From Paenibacillus harenae DSM 16969 (GTDB lineage: Bacteria > Bacillota > Bacilli > Paenibacillales > Paenibacillaceae): a stretch of 64,000 bases of DNA. The translations under genes and the position numbers were made by a program. The DNA lies in the NCBI RefSeq assembly GCF_000422465.1, contig NZ_KE383845.1:232241-296240 (forward strand). The letters are read 5' to 3'. Under the pieces are notes generated by a model, which saw only the letters and a program-made list of their open reading frames with translations, made no database searches and was not told the DNA's origin. Shown here one piece after another: positions 43,392 through 52,549 of this stretch (within the stretch, counting starts at the first letter, position 1; the number at the start of each line of letters is the position of its first letter).

Positions 43392-45068
43392 TCAGACGGC
43401 TTTGCCGGTCTCAACCTGCGGCAGGCCGAAGGATACGATGAACGTCGTGCCTTCCCCTTCCGTTGATTCCACTTCGATCCGCCCGTTATGGCGCTCGGCA
43501 ATGCTTAAGCACAGTGGGAGACCGAGTCCCGTCCCGCGCGCTTTCGTTGTAAAAAAAGGCTCGAACAGCTGCTTCATCTGCTCCGCCGGAATGCCAACGC
43601 CTTCATCGGCAATTCTCAGCTCGATTTTTCCGCCCCGGCATCTGGTGCTGATGCGCGTGACGCCCCTGTCTCCCATCGCTTCCATCCCGTTCCGGGCCAG
43701 ATTCAGCACCAGCTGCTTGATTTCCCGGTCGTTGAGCAAGATGAGGGGCAAATCATGGCAGAAATCCACCTCGATCGACTGTCCGCGCAGGTTTGCGTCG
43801 GCGTTGAGCAGTGGAATTAGCTCATTTATAATATCGTGCAGCGAAGCAAGCTGCATCTTCAGCGCCCTGTTCTGGGCTAACGACAGAAAGTCGCTGATAA
43901 TCATATTCGCACGATCCAGTTCATCGATGATAATTCGAAAATATTGCTGCTGGCTCTTGGGGCTGCGCTCCTGTATAAGCTGAACAAAGCCGCGTATGAC
44001 CGCCATCGGATTACGGATTTCATGCGTGATGCTTGCCGCCATCTGACCCACGAGGCTGAGACGCTCCATGCGGCCAAGCTCGTCCCGGAGCTGGCTGATT
44101 TCCGTTACGTCGTGCGCGATAAGCGCCGCGCCCGCAATTTGGCTTTTCATCAAGCTTCTAAGCGAGAAGGTCGTCAACAAAAGCGTCCGACCGCCATTCT
44201 CGAATGGAACCAATGAGGATTTCTCGCCTTTAAGCGCCTGGTTGAGGGTGTCGACGAACAGATTGCTTGGCCCGGGTTGGAACAGCATTCGAAATGGCAC
44301 GCCCTGCGCCTTGACGGCTGACATATATTCCGGCTTGATCGATAGAAGCTTCGTCACCATGTCGTTCATATGCGTAACCTTGCCTTCCCCGTCCGTAATA
44401 ATAACGGCGAAGGTCGTCTCGTCAATAAACTGCTGCAGCTTCTCGACCTCATCCCGATAACTGGCCGATATGCGCAGCACTTTCTCATGGAGCTGCGTCT
44501 TCTCCTTCACGCTCTCGATCATAAAAATCGACAGCCAGGTTGCCGTCAAAATCGCGGAAACAGCCAATACCAGCCCTATCACCAGGTAGAATGTCCATTC
44601 AGCGTTCCGGCTGTGAATGTACCCGGTTATCATGACGAAGATAAAAATCACCATAAACGACATGAGCTGCAGGCCACGGCGTTCTTTGTTGAGCGCGGAA
44701 GCGCGTGCAAAAGGGCGAATCGAGAGCCCTATTAACGGAATGAAGACGATCATATACAGGATAAAACTCACCGTTTCCCACATGCCGTCAAGCATCGGAA
44801 TCCGGATCGCAAAGTAAACGAACGACATGACAACCAGAACGGGCACTCCCCCATATAATGCGCCGATCATATAAGGAACCGCATGGAAGTCCAGGTCGTA
44901 GCCAAACGCGTTTGAAGCCGACATTATACAAAGCACCATCGACGTACCGCAAAAAATGCCCATAAAAACAGGCATCCTCATAAGGCCCTGTTCTTTATCC
45001 TGCCTTAACTGGAAGGCAAAAACAGGCAATAAGGACAAAATAAATTGTAACAGCAGTTCCTTTAACAC
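43392..45068 (-). CDS. KinB-like sporulation sensor histidine kinase
   Basis: A 558-residue membrane kinase. Around six hydrophobic helices fill the first 190 residues, in the 5TMR/LYT-like arrangement of KinB. Next is a PAS domain (about 215-325), the HisKA helix with the phosphorylated His in ASITHEIRNPMAVIRGF, and an ATPase domain with LARNGMEAM (N box), IADEGVGIP (G1) and TKARGTGLGLPLC (G2). I prefer the GTG at 45068, preceded by GGGGG at about 12 bases, which makes the N-terminal helix start properly; a GTG at 45110 is an alternative. No response regulator is adjacent, as expected for orphan kinases of the sporulation phosphorelay. The window also encodes KapB, a known KinB partner. Confidence 0.85.
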   Translation of the reverse strand: MLKELLLQFILSLLPVFAFQLRQDKEQGLMRMPVFMGIFCGTSMVLCIMSASNAFGYDLDFHAVPYMIGALYGGVPVLVVMSFVYFAIRIPMLDGMWETVSFILYMIVFIPLIGLSIRPFARASALNKERRGLQLMSFMVIFIFVMITGYIHSRNAEWTFYLVIGLVLAVSAILTATWLSIFMIESVKEKTQLHEKVLRISASYRDEVEKLQQFIDETTFAVIITDGEGKVTHMNDMVTKLLSIKPEYMSAVKAQGVPFRMLFQPGPSNLFVDTLNQALKGEKSSLVPFENGGRTLLLTTFSLRSLMKSQIAGAALIAHDVTEISQLRDELGRMERLSLVGQMAASITHEIRNPMAVIRGFVQLIQERSPKSQQQYFRIIIDELDRANMIISDFLSLAQNRALKMQLASLHDIINELIPLLNADANLRGQSIEVDFCHDLPLILLNDREIKQLVLNLARNGMEAMGDRGVTRISTRCRGGKIELRIADEGVGIPAEQMKQLFEPFFTTKARGTGLGLPLCLSIAERHNGRIEVESTEGEGTTFIVSFGLPQVETGKAV

Positions 45069-45189
45069 GGACGATCGGTTCCCCCTACTCGCGTTCCGAA
45101 TGCATGCCACATCTATTGTTATATTGTACTAGTACACCGATGCCGAATCTATGGATTGTTACTCCGATTAAAACATAAATGCCCTTATT

Positions 45190-46023
45190 TTACAATTGAA
45201 GTTCTATCCAATTTATGATGCCCGCTATCGTTTTTTCGCCGTCCGAATCATTGTGGAGCTCATGGTAGCCTCCCTCGGATACTGCAAAGCGGCATTGGCC
45301 GCCGAGGCTCTCCGCTAATTGCCTGCTTGCCTCAAACGAAGTAATTCGGTCGGATGTACCGTGCATAAGCAGCAGCGGCACATGAAGGAGATCGGAGTGG
45401 GACAGCGCCCATTCTCCTCCTGCGGCAATCTCGGTATAGGTGCGGAGCGTAATTTTCGTATGGCACAGCGGATCCGCGATAGGCGCGGCCGCCGGATAAC
45501 CGGGCCGGTATAAATCGGCAGGATTTAATCCGGTCGATTGCTGAAGGGCAGGCATGACGCGAGCCAACTTCCGGCCGATCCATTCCACGGCAGGGTTCGG
45601 CTTAAAAGCAAGACGCAGCCACGGGCTCGTAAGTATCAGTCCCCGGATTTGCGGCTTATAGCGCAGCGCGCAGCTCAGCGCCACATTCCCTCCCATGCTG
45701 TGGCCGTACAAAAATACGGGAACGCCGGGATGCCGGTCTTCCGCCGCTTCAATAATGAGAGCAGCGTCGCTTGCTGCCGCGCCAAGCGAGTGGATATGCC
45801 CTCTTTTGCCGGAAGATCGACCATGCCCGTGCAGATCCAGCGCAATGACTGCGAATCCCGCTTCCGTCATAGAGGAAGCGACATGCCCGTAGCGGTCGCC
45901 GTGCTCGCCTATTCCGTGGACGATGCAGACGACTGCCCGCGCCCGCTGTACGTCAGGCTGCCATTCCCTTACAAATAACTCCGTCGCTTTAGCCCCTATG
46001 ATTTTCCATTCCTCACGCCGCAT
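45190..46023 (-). CDS. Alpha/beta hydrolase of the lysophospholipase/monoacylglycerol lipase group
   Basis: A 277-residue serine hydrolase. VCIVHGIGEHGDRYGH opens the lid side, LDLHGHGRSSGKRGHI follows as in monoacylglycerol lipases, and the nucleophile elbow is GHSMGG (Ser about 113). The acid and His are likely the Asp in LMHGTSDRIT and the His in GGYHELHND. AAAGGCGG precedes the ATG at 46023. No signal peptide, so it acts in the cytoplasm or at the membrane face. It is divergent from the flavoprotein gene. Substrate unproven. Confidence 0.88.
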   Translation of the reverse strand: MRREEWKIIGAKATELFVREWQPDVQRARAVVCIVHGIGEHGDRYGHVASSMTEAGFAVIALDLHGHGRSSGKRGHIHSLGAAASDAALIIEAAEDRHPGVPVFLYGHSMGGNVALSCALRYKPQIRGLILTSPWLRLAFKPNPAVEWIGRKLARVMPALQQSTGLNPADLYRPGYPAAAPIADPLCHTKITLRTYTEIAAGGEWALSHSDLLHVPLLLMHGTSDRITSFEASRQLAESLGGQCRFAVSEGGYHELHNDSDGEKTIAGIINWIELQL

Positions 46024-46089
46024 CAGAACGCCGCCTTTCATTTGTGGTATGATGGATGATAAAACTAATCATATAACAGGTGGATAATA

Positions 46090-47349
46090 ATGCAATATGA
46101 TGCAATAATAATCGGCGGAGGCTCCGCCGGGCTAATGGCCGGAATAGCCGCCAGCAAGCATGGCGCAAGCGTTCTTTTGCTCGACAAGGGAGACAAGCTT
46201 GGGCGCAAGCTCGGAATATCCGGGGGCGGAAGATGTAACGTGACCAACAACAAAGAGCTGGATGATCTGATTAAGCATATTCCCGGTAACGGCCGCTTCC
46301 TGCACAGCTCCTTCTCTAACTTCAATAATAAAGACATTATATCCTTCTTTGAGAATTTGGGCATTGCCTTAAAGGAAGAGGATAACGGCCGGATGTTCCC
46401 TGTCTCTGACAAAGCGAAGACGGTCGTGGATACGCTCGTGAATCAGGTGCGCAAGCAAGGCGTGCAGATCAGGCTGAACGCTCCCGTTGATCAAATTATG
46501 TATAAGGATGGCAGCGTCTCCGGCGTTCGACTGAAATCAGGCGACGTTCTGCGGAGCAGAAGCGTCATCGTAGCCTCCGGGGGCAAATCCGTACCGCAAA
46601 CCGGCTCGACCGGCGACGGCTACGCCTGGGCGGAGAAGGCCGGACACACGATCACGGAGCTGTTCCCGACCGAAGTGCCGCTAACCTCGAACGAGCCTTT
46701 TATTACGAGCAAAGAGCTTCAAGGGCTATCGCTCCGGGACGTCTGCCTGTCCGTGTGGAATCCCAAAGGGAAGAAAATCATCGAACATAGGGGCGATATG
46801 ATATTTACGCATTTCGGCCTATCGGGACCGATCGCTTTGCGCTGCAGCCAATTTGTCGTCAAAGCGCTCAAGCAATTCGGCACCGGAAATATAGAGGTCG
46901 CCGTCGACTTGATGCCGGATAAGAGCAAGGACGAGGTCTATAAGGAATCGTTAAGCCTTGCCGAGCAGGAGGCCAAAAAAACGATTAAAAACGTGCTGAA
47001 AAGCTATTTGCCCGAAAAGATGATTCCGATCCTGCTTCAAAAATCAAAGCTGACGGACAGTCTGACTTATGACCATATTCCGAAGCAGGATTGGCTAACC
47101 TTATCCCGGCTGATTAAGCATTTTCCGATCCGGGTGTACGGCACTTTGTCCATCGAGGATGCTTTCGTCACCGGGGGAGGCGTTAATTTGAAGGAGATCG
47201 ATCCGAAGACGATGGAGTCGAAGCTGATGAAGGGGCTGTTCTTCTGCGGCGAGATTTTGGATATACACGGCTATACGGGAGGCTATAACATTACCGCAGC
47301 CTTCTCTACAGGCTATACGGCGGGGGAAAATGCCGTTCTGCTCCCCTAA
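46090..47349 (+). CDS. HI0933/YtfP-type FAD-dependent oxidoreductase
   Basis: A 419-residue flavoprotein. The FAD fold opens [13 protein letters not shown] (6-18) and the conserved block [18 protein letters not shown] follows. The family's end motifs [23 protein letters not shown] (in pieces) and [16 protein letters not shown] are also present. Members of this group (YtfP, BaiN-like) are of uncertain function, with suggested roles in ring reduction or rRNA-related chemistry. A GGTGGA site precedes the ATG. It has its own terminator. Confidence 0.88.
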   Translation: MQYDAIIIGGGSAGLMAGIAASKHGASVLLLDKGDKLGRKLGISGGGRCNVTNNKELDDLIKHIPGNGRFLHSSFSNFNNKDIISFFENLGIALKEEDNGRMFPVSDKAKTVVDTLVNQVRKQGVQIRLNAPVDQIMYKDGSVSGVRLKSGDVLRSRSVIVASGGKSVPQTGSTGDGYAWAEKAGHTITELFPTEVPLTSNEPFITSKELQGLSLRDVCLSVWNPKGKKIIEHRGDMIFTHFGLSGPIALRCSQFVVKALKQFGTGNIEVAVDLMPDKSKDEVYKESLSLAEQEAKKTIKNVLKSYLPEKMIPILLQKSKLTDSLTYDHIPKQDWLTLSRLIKHFPIRVYGTLSIEDAFVTGGGVNLKEIDPKTMESKLMKGLFFCGEILDIHGYTGGYNITAAFSTGYTAGENAVLLP

Positions 47350-47351
47350 TG

Positions 47352-47397
47352 AAAAAGGCTGATACCGGAGTCGCGAGAACCTGGTTCAGCCTCTTTC
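47352..47397 (+). terminator. Terminator of the flavoprotein gene
   Basis: AAAAGGCTGA pairs with TCAGCCTCTTT around a loop of about 25 bases, directly after the stop and before the convergent protease gene. Confidence 0.7.
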
Positions 47398-47411
47398 CGC
47401 ATGGGTCCTGA

Positions 47412-48524
47412 TCAGCGTCTCCGCCTTAGGCGAATCACGCGAATGCGCTGCTTCTGAATATTCGAAAGCGGCCTTGTAAAGCGGTAGTTATTGCTGCGTG
47501 CGGTTCCTTTGGTCACGCCAGCCTTAAATGCGCTTCCCGCCGCCGGCAGAGCAACCAACACGCCGAATGCTTGCATGACCGTGGCGATGGGCGTACTGAT
47601 GGAGCGATTGCCGCTCCCGGCGAAGTTCAGCGCGGCCGCATAATTGTCGGACCGCCTGAGCCACACGCCTCCCGAATCTCCCGGCAGCGAAATGGCGGAC
47701 TGTCCTGTAATGACCGTTTGATTGCGGAACAACAGGACGGCATCGTTCAGCTCCGGATACGGACCGACCTGGACGTCGACGTTAATCGATTCGACCGTTC
47801 CCGCTACAAAGCCGGTCGTTCTGCCGGATTTAACAAACTGCTCGCCCACGCCGTAGCTGTTCAAATGACCCGGAACCGTGATAAGCTGACCGGTTGCACT
47901 CACCAAATAACGCGGATTCAAGAAGCTTGGCGTAAGCGGAGCGGCTAATGCCGCGTCCATGAAATTGATTCCGCTCGGATTAAGCGGGATATACTCGAAC
48001 GCCTGCCCGATCCGGTCTACGCTCGTTTGTCCGCCGTCCGCCGGGCCCGGTTGAACGGTCTCGGAAAATACCGGACTATTCGCTTTGATCAACACATGGT
48101 TATTGCTAAGTACGTACAGGGCTCCGTTCTTCGTTACGATCAGTCCTGCGGTTCCAGTCATCGCGGGACCGAACGTTCCGATGCTCGTTCCGGCGGGAAC
48201 CGGACGAATCCTGCTTTGGAACAATGCCGGCTGAAATACCCGCCCCCGCTTCTGTTTCACAATCAAAGGCGCGGCAGCCTCATGTCGGCGAAACGGCTTG
48301 GTCCGGATGAGACGGATCGGAAAGCTTCCTCCGCTTATCGCTTTGACCGAGCTGTTTATCGCGGACGTTGGTATCGCGTGGTCCATATATACGGTAACAG
48401 CAGCTCCGCGCGACGGTTGATTGGGATTGGCGTATCCAATCCCGACACCCGATATGCCGGAACGCTTCATTAAAGCCGGAGCAATTTTTGTTTTGTGCCT
48501 CAATGCCTCCCGAAATGTCGCCAT
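47412..48524 (-). CDS. Trypsin-like serine protease without signal peptide
   Basis: A 370-residue protein with a chymotrypsin-type triad: His143 in VLSNNHVLI, Asp190 in FMDAALAAP and Ser284 in LPGDSGGVW. The first 110 residues contain SGVGIGY and a basic region; the last 20 residues are strongly basic (QRIRVIRLRRRR). No N-terminal export signal is visible, unusual for this fold. A ribosome binding site GGGAGAGG precedes the ATG. The gene stands alone after a terminator from the convergent flavoprotein gene. A role inside the cell or in spores is only a guess. Confidence 0.75.
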   Translation of the reverse strand: MATFREALRHKTKIAPALMKRSGISGVGIGYANPNQPSRGAAVTVYMDHAIPTSAINSSVKAISGGSFPIRLIRTKPFRRHEAAAPLIVKQKRGRVFQPALFQSRIRPVPAGTSIGTFGPAMTGTAGLIVTKNGALYVLSNNHVLIKANSPVFSETVQPGPADGGQTSVDRIGQAFEYIPLNPSGINFMDAALAAPLTPSFLNPRYLVSATGQLITVPGHLNSYGVGEQFVKSGRTTGFVAGTVESINVDVQVGPYPELNDAVLLFRNQTVITGQSAISLPGDSGGVWLRRSDNYAAALNFAGSGNRSISTPIATVMQAFGVLVALPAAGSAFKAGVTKGTARSNNYRFTRPLSNIQKQRIRVIRLRRRR

Positions 48525-48680
48525 GGCCTCTCCCTCTTTCTTCTCATCATGTCATTTCCACAAAAAACGGTATATCCGGATTTTGCGGAACTGTTCAACA
48601 TATGAGAGCGGCGGCGGATATGACGATTATATTGACCTAGTAAACGTCGATAGGTGACCGTACAATTTTCATTGGCAACG

Positions 48681-48782
48681 CAAGCAGAAACGCCTGTAGT
48701 CGTCCTTATCTGAGGACGCAACCGTTTCGCGGAGAAATATAAGCCCGCTAATATGTGCCACACTTATAATTTCTTATATTTC
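48681..48782. repeat. Dispersed multi-hairpin element, second copy
   Basis: GAAACG/CGTTTC encloses CGTCCT/AGGACG, followed by a second hairpin with outer arms GAAATATA/TATATTTC. The sequence CAAGCAGAAACGCCTGT is shared with the element at 53715. The second stem has different bases from that copy but keeps pairing. It lies upstream of the protease gene and directly next to a terminator. Confidence 0.7.
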
Positions 48783-48820
48783 AAAAAAAGACCCGCCTGA
48801 TTAGGAGGAAGCAGCGGGCG
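48783..48820 (-). terminator. Terminator of the small acidic protein gene
   Basis: CCCGC/GCGGG hairpin, with a seven-T tract on the minus strand, about 100 bases past the gene's stop. Confidence 0.7.
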
Positions 48821-48919
48821 CCTGCGAACAAGCCTTCCTCACTATAAGCCGCCCTAATAGAAACGAGTCAATTCCAGCACTCTATTCTCCTTTGAATGGG
48901 AATATCAAAGCTTTATTTG

Positions 48920-49330
48920 TTAGGCATGAACATCTCCGGAGAAATGATCATAGGTTCCGGAGTCGGGAAGAAACTCATCGCCATAATCGGCGTCGTCATC
49001 GCGGTTGCGCAAATCCTCCGCCTCTTCTGCTTCTCCCAGCTCCGACGCCCATTCCTCGTTTACAAAATGAGCCGGAATCGGTATCGTATCCAACGCGTAG
49101 GCGCTGTTGCTTAATGCGTTCGATTCGATCTGCGATTGCTCCACCAGCTGGCCGCCGTGAGCCTGCGCAATTTCGAGCGCCGAGGTAAGGTCGACACCGT
49201 CCAAATGAATATGCATGCGGCTTCCGTCATGCAGCACCGTCTCGTAACCGAGCTCCTGCAGCGTTTCGCAGGCGAGCTCCGCGCTCTGGGTATCGTTAAA
49301 ATCAAACAGCAACGCTGAATTTATTGTCAT
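48920..49330 (-). CDS. Small acidic protein of unknown function
   Basis: A 136-residue protein I do not recognise. The first 70 residues resemble a ferredoxin-like alpha/beta fold (LLFDFNDTQSAELACETLQELGYE) and the last 45 are very acidic (EEAEDLRNRDDDADYGDE), probably disordered. A GGAAG-type site precedes the ATG at 49330; six upstream in-frame codons are also possible. There is no signal or membrane segment. It is a single gene between terminators. Confidence 0.65.
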   Translation of the reverse strand: MTINSALLFDFNDTQSAELACETLQELGYETVLHDGSRMHIHLDGVDLTSALEIAQAHGGQLVEQSQIESNALSNSAYALDTIPIPAHFVNEEWASELGEAEEAEDLRNRDDDADYGDEFLPDSGTYDHFSGDVHA

Positions 49331-49397
49331 TGGTTTTCTTCCTTTCATATCCTTTTGCTATAGCATGCCGAATTTGCCGGGAAACATGTCAGCAAAT

Positions 49398-49440
49398 AAA
49401 AAAAAACCAGCTCTCCCGGCTGAAGCAGCCGGAGAGCTGG
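49398..49440 (-). terminator. xylB: Terminator of the xylAB operon
   Basis: CCAGCTCTCC/GGAGAGCTGG with inner GGCT/AGCC arms forms a strong hairpin; nine T follow on the minus strand. Confidence 0.9.
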
Positions 49441-49478
49441 AAATGATTTTATGCAATTGAAACGGCCTCTGAAATTTT

Positions 49479-50975
49479 CTAACCGCGATAAAGAGCAATC
49501 GCCTCGTTCAAACCGCGCGTTTGTTCATATACCTGCTGATAAACCTTGAAAATGCCTTCATATGCGGCGACCGCTTCAGGCTGCGGCTTATACGAATCCG
49601 CATGCTTCACGAATTTATCTGCGCAGGACTCAAGGCTGTCGAACCATCCGGCGCCGTAAGCAGCAAGCATAGCTGCGCCAAGGCCTGGACCTTGCTCGTT
49701 CTCGAGCGCAACGACCGTTGCGTTAAAGATATCGGCTTGCATTTGCAGCCACACCGGATTTTGCGCGCCGCCGCCGATCGAGATGATCGTATCGACCTTT
49801 TTGCCGGCACGGCGGAACATATCGACCGACTCGTTAAGCGAGTAGGTAATGCCTTCCATAACCGCGCGGGCAAAATGAATCCGTTCGTGCGAGCCGTCCA
49901 CGCCGATAAAGCTGGCGCGAATGACGGAATCGGCGTGAGGCGTTCGTTCTCCGACGAGATATGGCGTGAACAGCAAGCCGTTAGCGCCGGGCTTCACCGC
50001 GCCTACACCCTCCAACAACTGATCGAAGGACTCATTCGGAGCGAATGTTTTCTTGAACCAGCTTAAGCTGTAGCCGGCCGCAAGCGTAACGCCCATCACA
50101 TAGAAGGCATTCTCCTTGCCGTGATTGAAGAAATGCACCTTGCCAGCAAAATCCTTCGTCTTGTCATTCTCGTAAGATAAAATGACGCCGGATGTGCCGA
50201 TGCTGCAAAGCGTCAAGCCCTCGGACAGGATGCCCGAGCCGATCGCTCCGCACGCATTGTCCGCACCGCCTGCGAAAACCTTAACCGCAGTCGACAAGCC
50301 CGTATTTTCCGCAATCGATGGTAAAATGGCGCCTACCAAACCGTGCGATTCAACCAGCGGAGGACAGAAGCCTTCAGGCAATCCGAACGCTTCAAGCACT
50401 TCGCTGCTCCACGCTTTGCCGGCAACGTCAAGCATGAGCGTTCCCGCCGCGTCGGAGTAATCCATATGCAGCTCGCCGGTCAGGCGGTAACGCAGGTAAT
50501 CCTTCGGCAGGAGGAACAGCTTCGCCTTCGCGAACGCTTCCGGCTCGTATTGGCGTACCCAGAGAATCTTCGGAAGCGTGAAGCCCTCCAAAGCCGGATT
50601 ACGAGTCACGCTGAGCAGCTTATCGCCCAGCGTACGCTCGATTTCACGGCATTGCTCAGTCGTACGCGTATCATTCCATAGAATGGCGTTGCGGACCGGA
50701 TTGCCTTCGCCGTCCAGAAGCACAAGGCCGTGCATCTGACCGGAGAAGCTGATGCCCTCGATTGCGTCAGCTGCTATTCCGGCAGAAGAAGCGAGCTCGC
50801 GCAGCGCTTCGATCGTCGCATCAACCCAGTCGTCCGGCTTCTGCTCGCTCCAGCCGGAATGCTCGTGGAACAGCGGGTAGCTGCGGGATGCTTCCGCCGC
50901 TACCGTGCCGCTGCGGTCTACGAGCAGCGCTTTAACCGCGCTCGTTCCCAGATCTATACCGATAACATAGCTCAT
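49479..50975 (-). CDS. xylB: Xylulokinase
   Basis: A 498-residue FGGY-family kinase phosphorylating D-xylulose. The opening IGIDLGTSAVKALLVD (phosphate-binding loop), the catalytic region SGQMHGLVLLD with WNDTRT, the GGADNACGAIGSG block and the C-terminal GGGAQNPVWLQMQADI with the FGGY-type signature all match XylB. It follows xylA by 21 bases in the same transcript; xylose is first isomerised and then phosphorylated to enter the pentose phosphate pathway. The pair is presumably repressed by XylR through the operator upstream of xylA. Confidence 0.96.
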   Translation of the reverse strand: MSYVIGIDLGTSAVKALLVDRSGTVAAEASRSYPLFHEHSGWSEQKPDDWVDATIEALRELASSAGIAADAIEGISFSGQMHGLVLLDGEGNPVRNAILWNDTRTTEQCREIERTLGDKLLSVTRNPALEGFTLPKILWVRQYEPEAFAKAKLFLLPKDYLRYRLTGELHMDYSDAAGTLMLDVAGKAWSSEVLEAFGLPEGFCPPLVESHGLVGAILPSIAENTGLSTAVKVFAGGADNACGAIGSGILSEGLTLCSIGTSGVILSYENDKTKDFAGKVHFFNHGKENAFYVMGVTLAAGYSLSWFKKTFAPNESFDQLLEGVGAVKPGANGLLFTPYLVGERTPHADSVIRASFIGVDGSHERIHFARAVMEGITYSLNESVDMFRRAGKKVDTIISIGGGAQNPVWLQMQADIFNATVVALENEQGPGLGAAMLAAYGAGWFDSLESCADKFVKHADSYKPQPEAVAAYEGIFKVYQQVYEQTRGLNEAIALYRG

Positions 50976-50996
50976 TTGTCGCTTTATCCTCCCGAC

Positions 50997-52310
50997 TTAA
51001 ACGCTGAAAATAACTTCGCTAAGCATGAGGCGGATACGTTCTTGACGGCCGGACTCATTGATGATCGGGTTGTTTTGAAGCGCGTATTGCTCCAGCGACG
51101 CCAATGTGGCTTTGCCGGAAACGATTTCCGCGCCAATGCCTTCTTTGAAGCTGCGGTAACGGTTTTCTACGATGTTATCCAGAATTTTCTCGTCGATCAG
51201 CTTAGCTGCCGCTTTCAAGCCCCAAGCGAAGCTGTCCATGCCTGCGATATGCGCAAGGAACAGGTCTTCCGCTTCGAACGAGCCGCGGCGCACTTTCGCG
51301 TCGAAGTTAACGCCGCCGCGGCCGATACCGCCGGCTTTCAGCACTTCGAACATCGTCAATGTCGTCGAGTACAGGTCGGTCGGGAATTCATCCGTATCCC
51401 AGCCGAGAAGCAGGTCGCCTTGATTCGCGTCAAGGGAACCGAGCATGCCGTTGATAGCAGCCGTGCGAATTTCATGCTCGAATGTGTGGCCTGCCAGCGT
51501 TGCATGGTTGGCTTCAAGGTTAAGCTTGAAGTGATCCTTCAAGCCGTATTTTTGAAGAAATGCGATCGTAGTAGCCGCGTCGAAGTCGTATTGATGCTTC
51601 GTTGGCTCTTTTGGCTTAGGCTCGATCAGGAATTGTGCGTCAAAGCCGATTTCCTTCGCATAAGCGATCGCCATATGGTACAAGCGTGCCAGGTTATCCA
51701 GCTCGAAGCCCATATCCGTGTTAAGAAGCGTCTCGTAGCCTTCGCGGCCACCCCAGAATACATAGTTTTCCGCGCCAAGCTCTTTACCGACTTCAAGCCC
51801 TTTCTTCAGCTGCGCACCGGCATAGGCATATACGTCAGCGTTGCAAGTCGTGCCTGCGCCGTGAACAAAACGCGGGTTCGAGAACATGTTAACCGTGTTC
51901 CAAAGCAGCTTCTTGCCGGATTGCTTCATGTTGTCCTTCAGCAAAGCGACAATAACGTCCAGGTTCTTGTTCGTTTCTTGCAGCGTTTCGCCTTCCGGAG
52001 CGATATCGACATCGTGGAATGCGTAGAATGGAATATTCAATTTATTCATGAATTCAAAGTTGGCTTCCACGCGCGCTTTCGCACGGTCAAGGCCGCTATA
52101 TTGATCCCAGCCGCGAACCATAGTCGCAGCGCCGAACGGATCCGTACCATTTGCGTTGAATGTATGCCAATAAGCAACCGCGAAGCGAAGATGCTCTTCC
52201 ATCGTTTTGCCCAGTACAACTTGCTTTGGATCGTAGTGCTTGAATGCGAACGGATTGTCCGAGCCCTTGCCTTCGAATTGGATCGTGTTTACATTTTTGA
52301 AATAGCTCAT
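50997..52310 (-). CDS. xylA: Xylose isomerase
   Basis: A 437-residue class II xylose isomerase converting D-xylose to D-xylulose. Conserved segments include the catalytic His in YAFHDVD, the metal ligands in [16 protein letters not shown] and [18 protein letters not shown], and the final WDTDEFPTD region. Class II members have an extra N-terminal portion and this one begins [20 protein letters not shown], as is typical. The ATG has the site AGGAGG before it. First gene of the xylAB operon; a XylR box lies about 83 bases upstream of the start. Together with xylB it shows that the organism can use xylose. Confidence 0.97.
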   Translation of the reverse strand: MSYFKNVNTIQFEGKGSDNPFAFKHYDPKQVVLGKTMEEHLRFAVAYWHTFNANGTDPFGAATMVRGWDQYSGLDRAKARVEANFEFMNKLNIPFYAFHDVDIAPEGETLQETNKNLDVIVALLKDNMKQSGKKLLWNTVNMFSNPRFVHGAGTTCNADVYAYAGAQLKKGLEVGKELGAENYVFWGGREGYETLLNTDMGFELDNLARLYHMAIAYAKEIGFDAQFLIEPKPKEPTKHQYDFDAATTIAFLQKYGLKDHFKLNLEANHATLAGHTFEHEIRTAAINGMLGSLDANQGDLLLGWDTDEFPTDLYSTTLTMFEVLKAGGIGRGGVNFDAKVRRGSFEAEDLFLAHIAGMDSFAWGLKAAAKLIDEKILDNIVENRYRSFKEGIGAEIVSGKATLASLEQYALQNNPIINESGRQERIRLMLSEVIFSV

Positions 52311-52392
52311 AAAAAAAATAATCCTCCTTCACAGAATTCGGTATTTTCGAAAACCTATCGGTAACGCTATTCACAGAATAACACGGTCATAC

Positions 52393-52417
52393 TTAGTTTG
52401 TCTATTAAACAAACTAA
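52393..52417. promoter_or_regulatory. xylA: XylR operator
   Basis: TTAGTTTG and CAAACTAA, exact inverted repeats nine bases apart, match the XylR box of Bacillales. It lies in the spacer between divergent xylA and xylR, about 80 bases from xylA and 135 bases from xylR. Confidence 0.9.
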
Positions 52418-52549
52418 GATTTTTGTGTTAAACTAGCAGTAACCCATTTTTCGCTTATTCGCCGTATTCAGTATGCGGTGTGTGCCATCTCGCTATTCGG
52501 TTTTTCATGATACAATGAGTTATTGTTACTTGGACGGAGGCTTACTTTT

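Noticed and set aside
50730-52364. 544-codon plus-strand reading frame opposite xylA and xylB
   Set aside because: It spans the antisense strand of two confident genes and has no domain signature.
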